Counted from the first letter of the stretch, positions 50,417 through 59,014 are shown. The stretch is DNA of 64,000 bases from Paenibacillus_V sp046244365 (GCF_046244365.1 NZ_CP176395.1:5518001-5582000); one strand, 5' to 3'. Program-made: numbers and translations. The notes: a model not told the origin generated them from the sequence alone.

Positions 50417-51634
50417 TTATTTCTTCTCCTGATCGTTCTTTTCTTCGTCCGTATCGCTTGCTTTCGGGGGTGTCGAATCGATCTTTTCGCCATATACGCC
50501 TTGGTGCTGCTGCGGGTTATTTCTGCGGCCTTTGGCGTAGCTGTAAATAACCGGAATGCCCACTATACCCAGCACGAGCAGGATCGGGAGCGCCCCGGCT
50601 AGAAAGACGAAAATCCCTTCAAACAGATCGACGAGAAAATCGGTGCTGCCTTTCAAGGCATTTCCCGCTTTGGTAACGGCCGACTTCGGCGGTTCTCCCT
50701 CGTTTGCCGTCTTCGCCCCGCTTAAACGCTCATACAAACGCAATTCGATCGTGGACAACGATACATTTTGATCGATGAATCGCATGCGCCCTTTGATTTT
50801 CTCGATATCTTCCTGAACTTTGCCAAGCTGGTTCGAAAAAGCGACGAGATCGTCGGCCTTCATCGCCTTCTCCATGAAAGAGAGGAGACGCGATTCCTCC
50901 ACTTCCTTCCCTTTCAGCCTGGAGGCGAGATCGACGTATTCCTCCGTAACGTCCTGCCCCTGTACGCTGCGCTGCAGCTTCAGGTGGCCGAGCTTGCCAA
51001 GATCGGCAAGAAACGTCGAGAAGCCGTTCGCCGGCACCTTAATGGTAAACGTTCCGCTTTTTTCGCCGCTCGTTTGATTTTCGGAAAACACCAAAATATA
51101 CCCGCCGTTCAACGTTATCAAATTTTGTATGTCCGTTTGCGCGTCGTCATAGCTTTTGACTTCCATCGCGATATTCGCCTTATAGATCAGCTTGCGGCTG
51201 ATTGCATCGGATGCGTCGCCCATCCCCGATCCGGCCGCCGTTTTCGGCTGCGAGGTTGCGGCGGGGGAAGTCTGATTTTTATCGGCGGCAGCGGTGCCGG
51301 CCGTTTTGGCATCGGCCGCCGATTTTTCATTCGCCGCCTCCGGTTTGGCGGCGGCATTGTCAGCGGTTTGCGCGGTGCTTCCGCTCTCGGATAAAGCGTT
51401 TTCATTCGCGGCGCTGCAGCCTGCCAGCAACGCTGCCGTGATCAGAAGTGCAGCTGCCGCTTTCCAGCCGTTCCTTTGCGCCCCCCTATCTTGCTTGTGA
51501 CCGGAAATAGACTGGCATTCCGCTTGCTGTCTTCCCCTATCCCGTTCGCCCGAACCTTTAAAACCCGCACCTCTCGCGTTCACCAAACTGCCGTTTTCTT
51601 CTGCATTTTTCTTTACACTGTCTCTGTTCTGCAT
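50417..51634 (-). CDS. DUF4349 domain lipoprotein
   Basis: This 405-residue protein is predicted to be an extracytoplasmic lipoprotein. The lipobox LLAGC (Cys73) follows a hydrophobic segment (about 58-70), but an unusual 57-residue polar N-terminus precedes it. An Ala/Thr/Lys-rich linker (75-140) leads to the DUF4349 region (about 145-355, with a coiled coil around 255-300). A C-terminal membrane span (about 340-365) and charged tail follow. DUF4349 proteins have no established function. The start ATG has AAGGGGG about 9 bases upstream; that ribosome site lies in a long inverted repeat. Confidence 0.85.
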   Translation of the reverse strand: MQNRDSVKKNAEENGSLVNARGAGFKGSGERDRGRQQAECQSISGHKQDRGAQRNGWKAAAALLITAALLAGCSAANENALSESGSTAQTADNAAAKPEAANEKSAADAKTAGTAAADKNQTSPAATSQPKTAAGSGMGDASDAISRKLIYKANIAMEVKSYDDAQTDIQNLITLNGGYILVFSENQTSGEKSGTFTIKVPANGFSTFLADLGKLGHLKLQRSVQGQDVTEEYVDLASRLKGKEVEESRLLSFMEKAMKADDLVAFSNQLGKVQEDIEKIKGRMRFIDQNVSLSTIELRLYERLSGAKTANEGEPPKSAVTKAGNALKGSTDFLVDLFEGIFVFLAGALPILLVLGIVGIPVIYSYAKGRRNNPQQHQGVYGEKIDSTPPKASDTDEEKNDQEKK

Positions 51635-51641
51635 ACCAAAA

Positions 51642-51710
51642 ACCCCCTTCGTCCCGGTTTACGGATCGGATAAAACGCCTTGCGGCATTCAATCTGTAAA
51701 CGAAGGGGGT
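51642..51710 (-). terminator. Long inverted repeat enclosing the DUF4349 ribosome site (terminator-like)
   Basis: Arms ACCCCCTTCG/CGAAGGGGGT (10 perfect pairs) continue into GTTTAC/GTAAAC with a five-base bulge. They enclose an inner GCC-GCAA-GGC hairpin. On the minus strand five T follow, so it resembles the nitroreductase terminator, yet its 3' arm is the AAGGGGG ribosome site of the next gene eight bases further on. Confidence 0.7.
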
Positions 51711-51763
51711 CTTGGAAATGTTGCATATATTTGGAGGATGAGCCCAAATATAGTTGCGTTCCG

Positions 51764-52405
51764 CTAGAACGATTCCCTGACGATCAGCTGCTCGATCGGA
51801 AAACGAACTGTCGGATGTGCGGCGGCCGCCTGTTTGCCGACGGTAATCATCATGACGGGCACGTACCGCTGCGGAATTTGAAAGGCTTCTATGAGCATCG
51901 GCCTGTTAAAACCGCCCATCGGGCACGTATCGTAGCCTTTCGCTTTGGCAGCCAGCATGACCTGCATGGCGGCTAAGCCCGTATTGAGCATCGCCTCGTC
52001 GCGCGGCGTTTGCCCGCCTGCGGCGTAAGCCTGCTCGATATTCGCCAGCAGCGTATCGTAAGCCTGTTTCGGGAAAGCCCCTGCCTCCAAAGCAGGCCGA
52101 TAGACGGCTTCCGCGGATAAATTCGCTTGCAGATCGCCGAGCATGACGATGACGGCCGAGCATTCGCTAACCTGCCGCTGATTATTGGCAATAGCCAAAA
52201 GCCGGTCTTTGTTGCGCTGTTCCGCAATGACGAGAAACCGCCAATGCTGAAGATTCCAGGAAGACGGGGCGTTTGCGGCCTGTTCCAAAATAGCGGTCAG
52301 TTCTTTTTCCGGAATCGTAAATCCGGCCTCGTATTTCCGAACGGAATGGCGGGAACGCATTGCTTCTTCCACGGTCATAAGCGTCGTTTGTGCGGCAGAT
52401 GCCAT
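51764..52405 (-). CDS. Nitroreductase family protein
   Basis: This 213-residue FMN-dependent oxidoreductase starts with a typical MRSRHSVRKYEAGFTIPEKEL segment and has NAPSSWNLQHWRFLVI (FMN contact region) near residues 46-61. AMQVMLAAKAKGYDTCPMGGFN lies near residue 147. Such enzymes reduce nitroaromatics, quinones or flavins with NAD(P)H; the substrate here is unknown. GGAAGG precedes the ATG. It is upstream of the DUF4349 gene with a terminator-like structure between. Confidence 0.9.
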   Translation of the reverse strand: MASAAQTTLMTVEEAMRSRHSVRKYEAGFTIPEKELTAILEQAANAPSSWNLQHWRFLVIAEQRNKDRLLAIANNQRQVSECSAVIVMLGDLQANLSAEAVYRPALEAGAFPKQAYDTLLANIEQAYAAGGQTPRDEAMLNTGLAAMQVMLAAKAKGYDTCPMGGFNRPMLIEAFQIPQRYVPVMMITVGKQAAAAHPTVRFPIEQLIVRESF

Positions 52406-52509
52406 CTTGACCTTCCTCTCGCAAGGGAATAATGGAACGGAGAATTACTCGATTAGTTTCTCCCGTTTCGAAAGCCGATCGTATGGTAATTTCCCGCAGT
52501 ACGCTTCGG

Positions 52510-52743
52510 CTATTCCTCGTTCCCTTGCCGTCCCCGTCTTTTCTCGTACCGGTCGTCGACTTCGCTCGCCATCTGACGGTATCTTTCCGTTTCCTCGCGC
52601 ACAGGATCTTTTGCCGCCTGAATGCGTATCTCATATTTGGCCGAAAGCCTCTTTACCGCCGTCTCTCCGGGGTCATCCGCCTTAAGCTCCCCCTCGGAAA
52701 GCGCTTCGCTTAAGTGCTGCTCCAGTTCCGACTTCTTATCCAA
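52510..52743 (-). CDS. Small charged protein, unknown function
   Basis: The 77-residue frame starts with TTG, seven bases after AGGAGG. The longer open frame would overlap ahcY and its terminator and is rejected. The product is highly charged (about 40 percent Asp, Glu, Lys and Arg), probably helical, with no membrane segment or signal. It sits between ahcY and the nitroreductase gene. I recognise no family. Confidence 0.55.
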   Translation of the reverse strand: MDKKSELEQHLSEALSEGELKADDPGETAVKRLSAKYEIRIQAAKDPVREETERYRQMASEVDDRYEKRRGRQGNEE

Positions 52744-52850
52744 TCCGCCGCCTCCTCTCTGGCTCCCATTGATTAAGCTTAGTATGAAGCAAACAGGCGT
52801 CATGTCATACAAGCTAAAGGCTTTCCCCTTGCTGCTGCGGCGGTCATGCA

Positions 52851-52887
52851 AAAGAAAAGCGCTCCCCCGCAAAGAGGAACGCCTTTT
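52851..52887 (-). terminator. ahcY terminator
   Basis: AAGGCGTTCCTC/GGGGGAGCGCTT arms (with G-U pairs and a bulge) are followed by CTTTTCTTTTG on the minus strand, a few bases after the ahcY stop. Confidence 0.75.
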
Positions 52888-52891
52888 TCTT

Positions 52892-54154
52892 CTAGTGCTC
52901 TGCCCAGCTGTCCAGATACGCCTTCTGTTCCGCCGACAGCGAATCGATCCCGATGCCCAACGATTCCAGCTTGAAGCGCGCCACTTGCTCGTCAAGCTCG
53001 TAAGGCACGTTTACGACTTGGCTGCCGATTTCCTTATACTGATCGTTCACGTACTTCAGCGACATGGCTTGGAGCGCGAACGTCATATCCATGATTTCAG
53101 CCGGATGCCCGTCGCCTGCCGCCAAGTTTACGAGACGTCCTTCCGCCAAAATATAGAACTTCCGTCCGTCCGCAAGCTGATACTCCACAATGTTGCGGCG
53201 CACCGTGCGGATCGAGACGGCCAGCGCTTCCAGCTCGGGCTTGTTTACTTCGACGTCGAAATGGCCGGCATTGGACAATATCGCGCCATCCTTCATCACT
53301 TTGTAGTGCTCGCCGGTGATGACGTCGCGGTTGCCCGTTACCGTCACGAAGAAATCGCCGACCTTCGCCGCTTCGCTCATCGGCATAACGGCAAAGCCGT
53401 CCATGTACGCCTCAACCGCTTTGATTGCGTCGATCTCGGTAACGACCACGTTCGCGCCAAGCCCTTTTGCGCGCATCGCAACCCCTTTGCCGCACCAGCC
53501 GTAGCCGGCTACGACGACCGTCTTGCCCGCAACGACGAGATTCGTCGTCCGGTTAATGCCGTCCCATGCGGATTGGCCTGTACCGTAACGGTTATCGAAT
53601 AAGTATTTGCAGAATGCGTCGTTCACCGCGACCATCGGGAACTTCAGCTGCCCTTCTTTCTCCATCGCCTTCAAGCGCAAAATGCCTGTCGTCGTTTCTT
53701 CCGCGCCGCCGCGAACGTTAGCAAGTAAATCCTGACGTTCCGCATGAAGAATGGATACGAGATCGCCGCCGTCGTCAATGATAAGATCCGGAGCGGTCTC
53801 CAGCGTTTTGATCAGCAGCTCCTTGTATTCCTCCGGACTCGGATTGTATTTCGCGAATACCGTAATGCCGTCCTCGACCAGCGCCGCACAAACGTCGTCC
53901 TGCGTCGACAGCGGGTTGCTGCCAGTAATGGCGACTTCCGCGCCGCCCGCTTTGACTACCTTAGCCAAGTAAGCGGTTTTCGCTTCGAGGTGCAAGGAAA
54001 TAGCGACTTTCAATCCTTTAAAAGGCTGTTCTTTCTCGAATTGCGCTTTGATCCGATTCAGCACCGGCATATGCGCGCTCGCCCAATCGATTTTCAAATG
54101 GCCTTCCGGCACAAGCGCCAGGTCCGTTACGATGCTTCTTTCTTTCGCAGACAT
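52892..54154 (-). CDS. ahcY: Adenosylhomocysteinase
   Basis: This NAD-dependent enzyme hydrolyses S-adenosylhomocysteine to adenosine and homocysteine. The 420-residue protein has SLHLEAKTAYL near residues 53-63, the catalytic-region PMVAVNDAFCKYLFDNRYGTG near residue 180, the NAD loop VVVAGYGWCGKGVAMRAKG near residue 213 and the C-terminal helix ending near the NAD site. It has the shorter form without the roughly 40-residue insertion of many proteobacterial and eukaryotic enzymes. GGAGG lies six bases before ATG. No SAM or SAH riboswitch is seen in the 95-base spacer. Confidence 0.95.
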   Translation of the reverse strand: MSAKERSIVTDLALVPEGHLKIDWASAHMPVLNRIKAQFEKEQPFKGLKVAISLHLEAKTAYLAKVVKAGGAEVAITGSNPLSTQDDVCAALVEDGITVFAKYNPSPEEYKELLIKTLETAPDLIIDDGGDLVSILHAERQDLLANVRGGAEETTTGILRLKAMEKEGQLKFPMVAVNDAFCKYLFDNRYGTGQSAWDGINRTTNLVVAGKTVVVAGYGWCGKGVAMRAKGLGANVVVTEIDAIKAVEAYMDGFAVMPMSEAAKVGDFFVTVTGNRDVITGEHYKVMKDGAILSNAGHFDVEVNKPELEALAVSIRTVRRNIVEYQLADGRKFYILAEGRLVNLAAGDGHPAEIMDMTFALQAMSLKYVNDQYKEIGSQVVNVPYELDEQVARFKLESLGIGIDSLSAEQKAYLDSWAEH

Positions 54155-54249
54155 ATACAACCTCCAAGTGATTATTGATAATAGATTTTCGGGTCCCCCG
54201 CAAAGTACCGGAATAAGCTACCGTGCATGACGTCACTTTATGGGGATCG

Positions 54250-55869
54250 TTATAGATGGACGACGCGGTGGAAACCGTCCGATTCGTATGGCGTTTCGGC
54301 TAGCACGTGCAGCCATGAATCTCCATACTTGTTCAAGTAAGCATACACATTATACACTCTTTCCTGCAGTTTGCCGATAGGTGATATCGTTAATTTGATT
54401 CGATCCAGCTGCCGCACCGCCGATTCGTGCTGCGATTGCCGGGCGTCGATCGCCTTTGCTTTCAGAAAGCCGATCTGCTCGGAAATTTTCTGCATATTCG
54501 TTTCCCCCAGCTTGCGGAGGCCTGCATTAATGCCCGCAATATCTTCGACAAGCGGAGCATACATATCGTGAAACTTCGTAACGATCTCGTCAAAGCGCTC
54601 TTCGATGCGAAGTTCGTCCTGTCCCTTCAGCCATTCGTTCTTCTTCTCGTCGAAACGGGCCAGCGCATCTTCGAAGGAGAACTCGTACTTGGCCATGTAC
54701 TTGACCAGCGTACCTTCCAGCAGCGTATATTCCTGCCTTGGAACGATGACGGGCATCCGCATGCCCAGAGCATGAAATACGCCCTTCAGCTGCGACCAAT
54801 AAGCGATTTCGCCGGGTCCCAGCACCACGCCCAGCACGGGCAGCACGAAGTCCTGCATCGCCGGCCGCGTCATCACGTTGTTGCTGAACCGTTCGGGCGA
54901 TTGCTCCGTCCACTGCAGCAGCTCCTCCATTCCGATCCGGAACTGCTTCTTGCGATCGGTGAATTCATCTTCCTCCGCTAGGAGCAGCACTCGCTCGCCG
55001 TCCTCCCGGTACAGAAACAGGTTCGCGCTGTTCTCGGCCGTTTCCGCTTGCGGGCGGTAGCCTAGCGCTTCGACCCTTGCCATTCCGGCCTTTACGGCAT
55101 CTTGAATGTCTCGGTGCGACTTCAAGATTTGTCTGAACATCGGGCCTTCCAGCTTGCGCAGATCGGGATCGTCGGAATCCAGCAAAACCAAGCCGTGCCT
55201 GCCGAATAAATCGGCAATAATCCGCGCGAAAAAAGCGACCAGCGTATCCGAACGATCGGCGAACGCACGAAGCTTATCAAGCAGCGGCGCTTTGAATTCG
55301 GTATCGGGCAGCAAGCTCCCGAGCTGATTGACCGCTTCGTTCCATTCCGGGATTTCCAGTCTGCTGATGGACGTCCGAATTCCGGTTGGATGGCTGATTT
55401 GGATTTTCTCCAGCGATTGCTGCGCGTTCAGGACGTATGTATGATTCACTTCATCGAAATCATGGTCCTCCCCGGCAATCCAGAAGACGGGCACGACGGG
55501 TCTGTTCAGTCTGGACGAAGCTTCCCGGGCTGCCTGCAGCACCGTAATCGCTTTGTATACGACAAGGAGCGGCCCTGTAAACAGTCCCGCTTGCTGCCCG
55601 CCCACGACAACCAGCGTACGCGGATCGCGAAGCAAACGGATATTTTCGATCGCTTCCGGCGCGTTCTCCATCTTCTCGTTAAAAGCGAGCAACAGCTCGG
55701 TAAGCTCGGCGCGACTTACTCCCGTCGTCCTCCCGTTATCAAGCCACTCGGCCCGTTCCGTCCAAGCCTCCGGAGCATAATCGTAAAGCGTTTGGACATC
55801 CTCTAAAGCGGACGTATATTGTTCGGCTAAAGGCTGGCTCTTGGGCCAGCGAACCGTTTCGATTTTCAT
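54250..55869 (-). CDS. bshC: Bacillithiol biosynthesis cysteine-adding enzyme BshC
   Basis: BshC adds cysteine to glucosaminyl-malate, the last step of bacillithiol synthesis. The 539-residue product has the family features VVGGQQAGLFTGPLLVVYKA near residue 88, PVFWIAGEDHDFDEVNHTY near residue 125 and a long C-terminal coiled coil (about 415-500). Its location upstream of the mraZ cluster matches Bacillus (yllA). The ATG follows GGGGAGG at 8 bases; a promoter lies 50 bases upstream. Confidence 0.95.
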   Translation of the reverse strand: MKIETVRWPKSQPLAEQYTSALEDVQTLYDYAPEAWTERAEWLDNGRTTGVSRAELTELLLAFNEKMENAPEAIENIRLLRDPRTLVVVGGQQAGLFTGPLLVVYKAITVLQAAREASSRLNRPVVPVFWIAGEDHDFDEVNHTYVLNAQQSLEKIQISHPTGIRTSISRLEIPEWNEAVNQLGSLLPDTEFKAPLLDKLRAFADRSDTLVAFFARIIADLFGRHGLVLLDSDDPDLRKLEGPMFRQILKSHRDIQDAVKAGMARVEALGYRPQAETAENSANLFLYREDGERVLLLAEEDEFTDRKKQFRIGMEELLQWTEQSPERFSNNVMTRPAMQDFVLPVLGVVLGPGEIAYWSQLKGVFHALGMRMPVIVPRQEYTLLEGTLVKYMAKYEFSFEDALARFDEKKNEWLKGQDELRIEERFDEIVTKFHDMYAPLVEDIAGINAGLRKLGETNMQKISEQIGFLKAKAIDARQSQHESAVRQLDRIKLTISPIGKLQERVYNVYAYLNKYGDSWLHVLAETPYESDGFHRVVHL

Positions 55870-55919
55870 CGTTATTGCCTCCCCTTGGCACGTGCGTGCC
55901 GGCATGCTAGCACAACTTG

Positions 55920-55948
55920 ATTGTACACATCCGTTTTCGTTTCGTCAA
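55920..55948 (-). promoter_or_regulatory. bshC promoter
   Basis: TTGACG and TACAAT separated by 17 bases on the minus strand, about 50 bases before bshC. A short GGCACG/CGTGCC hairpin (55887-55900) lies in the leader. Confidence 0.85.
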
Positions 55949-56014
55949 AGCTTACGCGATAAAAGCTACTAACATGCCTATAGCCGAAGGCAGGTTTTGC
56001 TCCGATTCGTTCCA

Positions 56015-57244
56015 TTAGTCAACGATAGTCAATTCGGGGAGCGAGCTTAGCATTGATTCCTTGATTCTCTTCCAATGCGGAGCCAGACGTTTCGCGTCTT
56101 CTTCGCTTACCAGATGGATAGGAATGACTTGATAACGGCGAAAATTCTCATATTTATTATAAGTGGGAATGAATGCGGGGTCTTTCAGTTCAATCGACGA
56201 ACCGGCGGAATCGGTTGTTTTGATCACGCGAATTTGGGCGATTCCTCCGATCAGTTGTCTTACTTGATCCTGTGCGGACAAGAAATTGCCGAGCGAATAC
56301 ATGACAAGACTTCGTTTGCCGTCTTCGCGCGGCAGCCAGACGATGGGCTGCAGCACATGGGGATGCGTTCCGACGATGATGTCTGCGCCCCAATCCGCTA
56401 GCCTCCGGGCCAGCGCCTTCTGCGCTTCGCTTGGAACCGTCTCGTTTTCTTCGCCCCAGTGAGGAGAAACCACAACGACGTCGGCCTTTTTTCGGGCCTC
56501 CTCAATATCCCGCTTGATCGTGTCTTCATCGAGAAGATTGACCAAATACGGCTTATCGCGCGGAACGGGAATGCCATTCGTGCCGTAGGTGTACGCGAGG
56601 AACGCAAAGGTAATGTCATTCTTCGTCAAAGTTCGGATCGTATCCCGGTCTTCCTGCGATACGAAGGTACCGGTATACGGCATGCCGATCTTTCGCCAGT
56701 GCGCAGCCGCGCTTACAATCCCTTTCTCCCCCATGTCCATAGCATGATTGTTCGCCGTAGTCACGAGCGATATGCCTATGCTGGCGAGAGCGTCGCCCAC
56801 TTCGTGCGGACTGTTGAACAGCGGATAGGAGGATAGCCCCAGCTCGCTCCCGCCAATAACGGTTTCCTGATTCGCAATCGCGATATCGGATCGCTCCAGC
56901 AAATCCTTCACCTCTTTCAGCATCGGCTTGAAATCATAAGAACCGTCAGGTTTTGACGCATCTTGGTATACCGTATTATGAATCAGGATGTCTCCGATCG
57001 CCGAAAACGTAACGGAATGGACAACGGGAGCCGGGGATGGTAAAGGTGATGGTGATGGCAACGGCGGCGCAGACGAAGGAGTCGGCGCTTGTGTAGGCTG
57101 CTGCGTCTCGGGCGGACCGGCGGATTGCGAAAGGGACGTAGGAGAAGGTGTGCCACTCGGCGATTGTCCGCCGCCGCAACCGGCCAGCATGAGTCCAAAA
57201 AGCACGAGCACTGCCGAGCACATCGTTTTTCTGCTTCTTTCCAT
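56015..57244 (-). CDS. CapA-type (PGA_cap) metallophosphatase-fold lipoprotein
   Basis: The 409-residue protein has a lipoprotein signal with lipobox LMLAGC. A Ser/Pro/Thr linker (about residues 25-75) precedes a CapA domain with the metal-site motifs SAIGDILIHN, NQETVIGG, TTANNHAMDMG, VVSPHWGEE and VGTHPHVLQP. CapA proteins take part in poly-gamma-glutamate export or anchoring, but many stand-alone copies have unknown substrates. No pgsB or pgsC is nearby, so a polyglutamate role is not supported. The start follows GGAAGGAGG. Confidence 0.9.
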   Translation of the reverse strand: MERSRKTMCSAVLVLFGLMLAGCGGGQSPSGTPSPTSLSQSAGPPETQQPTQAPTPSSAPPLPSPSPLPSPAPVVHSVTFSAIGDILIHNTVYQDASKPDGSYDFKPMLKEVKDLLERSDIAIANQETVIGGSELGLSSYPLFNSPHEVGDALASIGISLVTTANNHAMDMGEKGIVSAAAHWRKIGMPYTGTFVSQEDRDTIRTLTKNDITFAFLAYTYGTNGIPVPRDKPYLVNLLDEDTIKRDIEEARKKADVVVVSPHWGEENETVPSEAQKALARRLADWGADIIVGTHPHVLQPIVWLPREDGKRSLVMYSLGNFLSAQDQVRQLIGGIAQIRVIKTTDSAGSSIELKDPAFIPTYNKYENFRRYQVIPIHLVSEEDAKRLAPHWKRIKESMLSSLPELTIVD

Positions 57245-57475
57245 GATCGACCTCCTTCCGCCTGCTATGGAGCGTTCACCATTTCCGGACTTTTTAACAA
57301 TGTATCCTAAAGGATGCCCTGCATGATCCCTATTCGAAAATATGACGAGGTATTCGGCAAAAATAACCGCGAGCCGCGAGCCTATTATCAACCGAAAATC
57401 GGCAGTCGATTCTGTAAGGTTATTGGTAAACGACGGAAAGGTCCAAGGTTCCGCAGCAAGCGGGCCGCCGGTATT
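57245..57475. other. Gene-free spacer upstream of the CapA-like gene
   Basis: Apart from the CapA ribosome binding site at its left edge I see no credible gene, tRNA or clear promoter in these 231 bases. It is bounded on the right by the inverted terminus of a MITE-like element. Confidence 0.5.
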
Positions 57476-57657
57476 AGAGGTTGTTTAAAAAGTCCCCTTT
57501 TGATAACGAAGCAGAACAGTGGGTTATTCGACATCGAATCTTGCATTCATCCGGTAACTGTGGTACTCACGTAGGTTTTGCCTACGCTCCGTGTCCTCGT
57601 TCCTCGGATTCATCCAACCTTCTCGGTTCTGAAAAGTGGCCTTTTTAAACACGCACT
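57476..57657. mobile_element. MITE-like element, about 182 bp
   Basis: The left end (AGAGGTTGTTTAAAAAGTCC) and the reverse complement of the right end (AGTGCGTGTTTAAAAAGGCC) match over about 28 bases, with TGTTTAAAAAG and CTTTT in common. The flanks show ATT/TATT on both sides, a possible 3-4 base target duplication. No reading frame of note lies inside; an internal hairpin ACGTAGG/CCTACG is seen near 57570-57590. The layout suggests a non-autonomous transposable element or a decayed IS end pair. Confidence 0.65.
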
Positions 57658-57667
57658 ATTAATGAAA

Positions 57668-57703
57668 AACGCCGCTCTCCTTTGAAGAAAGGAAAGCGGC
57701 GTT
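57668..57703 (-). terminator. Terminator of the SMR gene pair
   Basis: AACGCCGCT/AGCGGCGTT with an inner TCCTTT/AAAGGA stem, followed by TTTTTCATT on the minus strand. Confidence 0.9.
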
Positions 57704-57710
57704 CCCGCGT

Positions 57711-58025
57711 TTAGGCAAGCAGCTTCAAGCCGATAGCGGACGATAAAATCATGGCGATAAACAATACCCGGACCCACTGCTTCGGCTCTCCGAAAAGCAG
57801 CATCCCGGCAAGTGCCCCGCCGGCCGTTCCGATACCGGTCCAGACCGCATAGGCCGTCCCCATCGGAATTTCGTTCATCGCCAGCGACAGCAGCAGGAAG
57901 CTGACCGCAAAGCCGCCGATTAGGACGCCGAACGATTTCCATGAACGTTTTTCGTTTACTTTTTGAATGCCGATCACGCCAACCACCTCGCCGAGCCCGG
58001 CAAAGACGAGAAACAACCAGCTCAT
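57711..58025 (-). CDS. SMR family multidrug efflux subunit (YkkD-like)
   Basis: The 104-residue protein has four membrane spans and the SMR features: a membrane-embedded glutamate in FAGLGEVVGV (Glu13), AYAVWTGIGTAGGALAGMLLF and a C-terminal IGLKLL. It is the second of a pair and overlaps the first gene by four bases (ATGA). The start is set at the ATG behind GAGGAGGGGG; the longer open frame is a shadow of the first SMR gene. SMR pairs form proton-coupled antiporters for cationic compounds or guanidinium. Confidence 0.92.
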   Translation of the reverse strand: MSWLFLVFAGLGEVVGVIGIQKVNEKRSWKSFGVLIGGFAVSFLLLSLAMNEIPMGTAYAVWTGIGTAGGALAGMLLFGEPKQWVRVLFIAMILSSAIGLKLLA

Positions 58026-58363
58026 GCCGTTTCCCCCTCCTCGTCCTTCGACTTGGTTACCATCTTGAGACCGATGACGCCGGCCAGCAAAATAAGAATA
58101 AACAATACTTTCGTCCAGCTGAACGGCTCTCCGAATACGATCATTTCCATGATAACCGTGCCTGCGGTCCCGAGTCCGGTAAATACGGCGTACACCGTTC
58201 CGACCGGCAGCACGCGCGTGGCGCGTATCAACACGTCGAAGCTTATTGCGATAAAAACGATCGTCAGCAGCCATTCCCACCATGCCGAGGAATGCTTGAG
58301 ACCCGTTACCCAAGCGACCTCCATCACGCCGGCGCCGATAACCATCAACCAGTTGCGATTCAT
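58022..58363 (-). CDS. SMR family multidrug efflux subunit (YkkC-like)
   Basis: The 113-residue protein has four spans with the conserved glutamate in AGVMEVAWV (Glu15) and the YAVFTGLGTAGTVI segment. It ends with a charged tail KSKDEEGETA. It pairs with the downstream 104-residue subunit in opposite expected topology. GGGAGGGGAGC precedes the ATG. It follows the TetR gene by 53 bases and is probably co-transcribed with and repressed by it. Confidence 0.92.
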   Translation of the reverse strand: MNRNWLMVIGAGVMEVAWVTGLKHSSAWWEWLLTIVFIAISFDVLIRATRVLPVGTVYAVFTGLGTAGTVIMEMIVFGEPFSWTKVLFILILLAGVIGLKMVTKSKDEEGETA

Positions 58364-58416
58364 GCTGCTCCCCTCCCAAGGTAAGCAGGCGTAACCTTTC
58401 TATTTGTCGGTCCGCC

Positions 58417-59004
58417 TTACTGCCGAATGTCCAATCCCCGCCAGTACAACGTCCACGCCGATTCCAGACGCTTCGAGTACCGGTCCTTGCCTCCGTACAT
58501 CAGTTCCACCAGCAAACCGTCGAGAAGACACAGGAAGGCTACGGCCGCCTGATTGGCCTTCTCTCCGTCCCGCTCCTTCCGGAATGACGGAGCCTTCTCG
58601 AAAACGGCGACTAGCGCCTCCTCGATCTTGTCCAAATATTCGTCATACATCGAATCCAGCGTGTCGCCTTGCAGCGAGGCCGGCGGAAAAAACATCATCC
58701 GCATCCAAAACTTCATCGCGCCGTCGCCTTCGAACCGCTCCTTGAAGTGAGCGATCAGCCCAAGGAGGGTCCTGTCCAGAAGCGCATCCTCGAACCGCGA
58801 CAAGCAATCGGCGACAGACTCGATTTCCCGCTGCGCGACATCGCTGAATATGCCCAGAAACAGCGCCTCTTTGCTCTTGAAATGTGCATAGATCGAAGGC
58901 GTCCTTATGCCGACGTCCGCCGCGATCTGCGAAAGTGACGCGCCGTCGTATCCGTGCTTGGCAAAATGGACGAGAGCTGCTTCTTTAATACGGCTGGCTG
59001 TCAT
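58417..59004 (-). CDS. TetR/AcrR family transcriptional repressor
   Basis: The 195-residue protein has the N-terminal helix-turn-helix (AALVHFAKHGYDGASLSQIA, then VGIRTPSIYAHFKSKEALF). The ligand-binding helices are rich in aromatic residues and Met (MKFWMRMMFFPP). I start it at the ATG because the upstream GTG GTG codons are part of the ribosome-site-like AGGTGGTGA. A palindrome overlaps its promoter, so autorepression is likely, and the SMR genes downstream are probable targets. Confidence 0.92.
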   Translation of the reverse strand: MTASRIKEAALVHFAKHGYDGASLSQIAADVGIRTPSIYAHFKSKEALFLGIFSDVAQREIESVADCLSRFEDALLDRTLLGLIAHFKERFEGDGAMKFWMRMMFFPPASLQGDTLDSMYDEYLDKIEEALVAVFEKAPSFRKERDGEKANQAAVAFLCLLDGLLVELMYGGKDRYSKRLESAWTLYWRGLDIRQ

Positions 59005-59014
59005 GTTCTTCACC

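Noticed and set aside
54155..54249. SAM or SAH riboswitch before ahcY
   Set aside because: The 95-base spacer lacks the conserved cores of these riboswitches; only weak inverted repeats are present.
58026..58379. N-terminal extension of the 104-residue SMR gene (long open frame)
   Set aside because: It is the out-of-frame shadow of the first SMR gene; the true start has a strong ribosome site at 58025.
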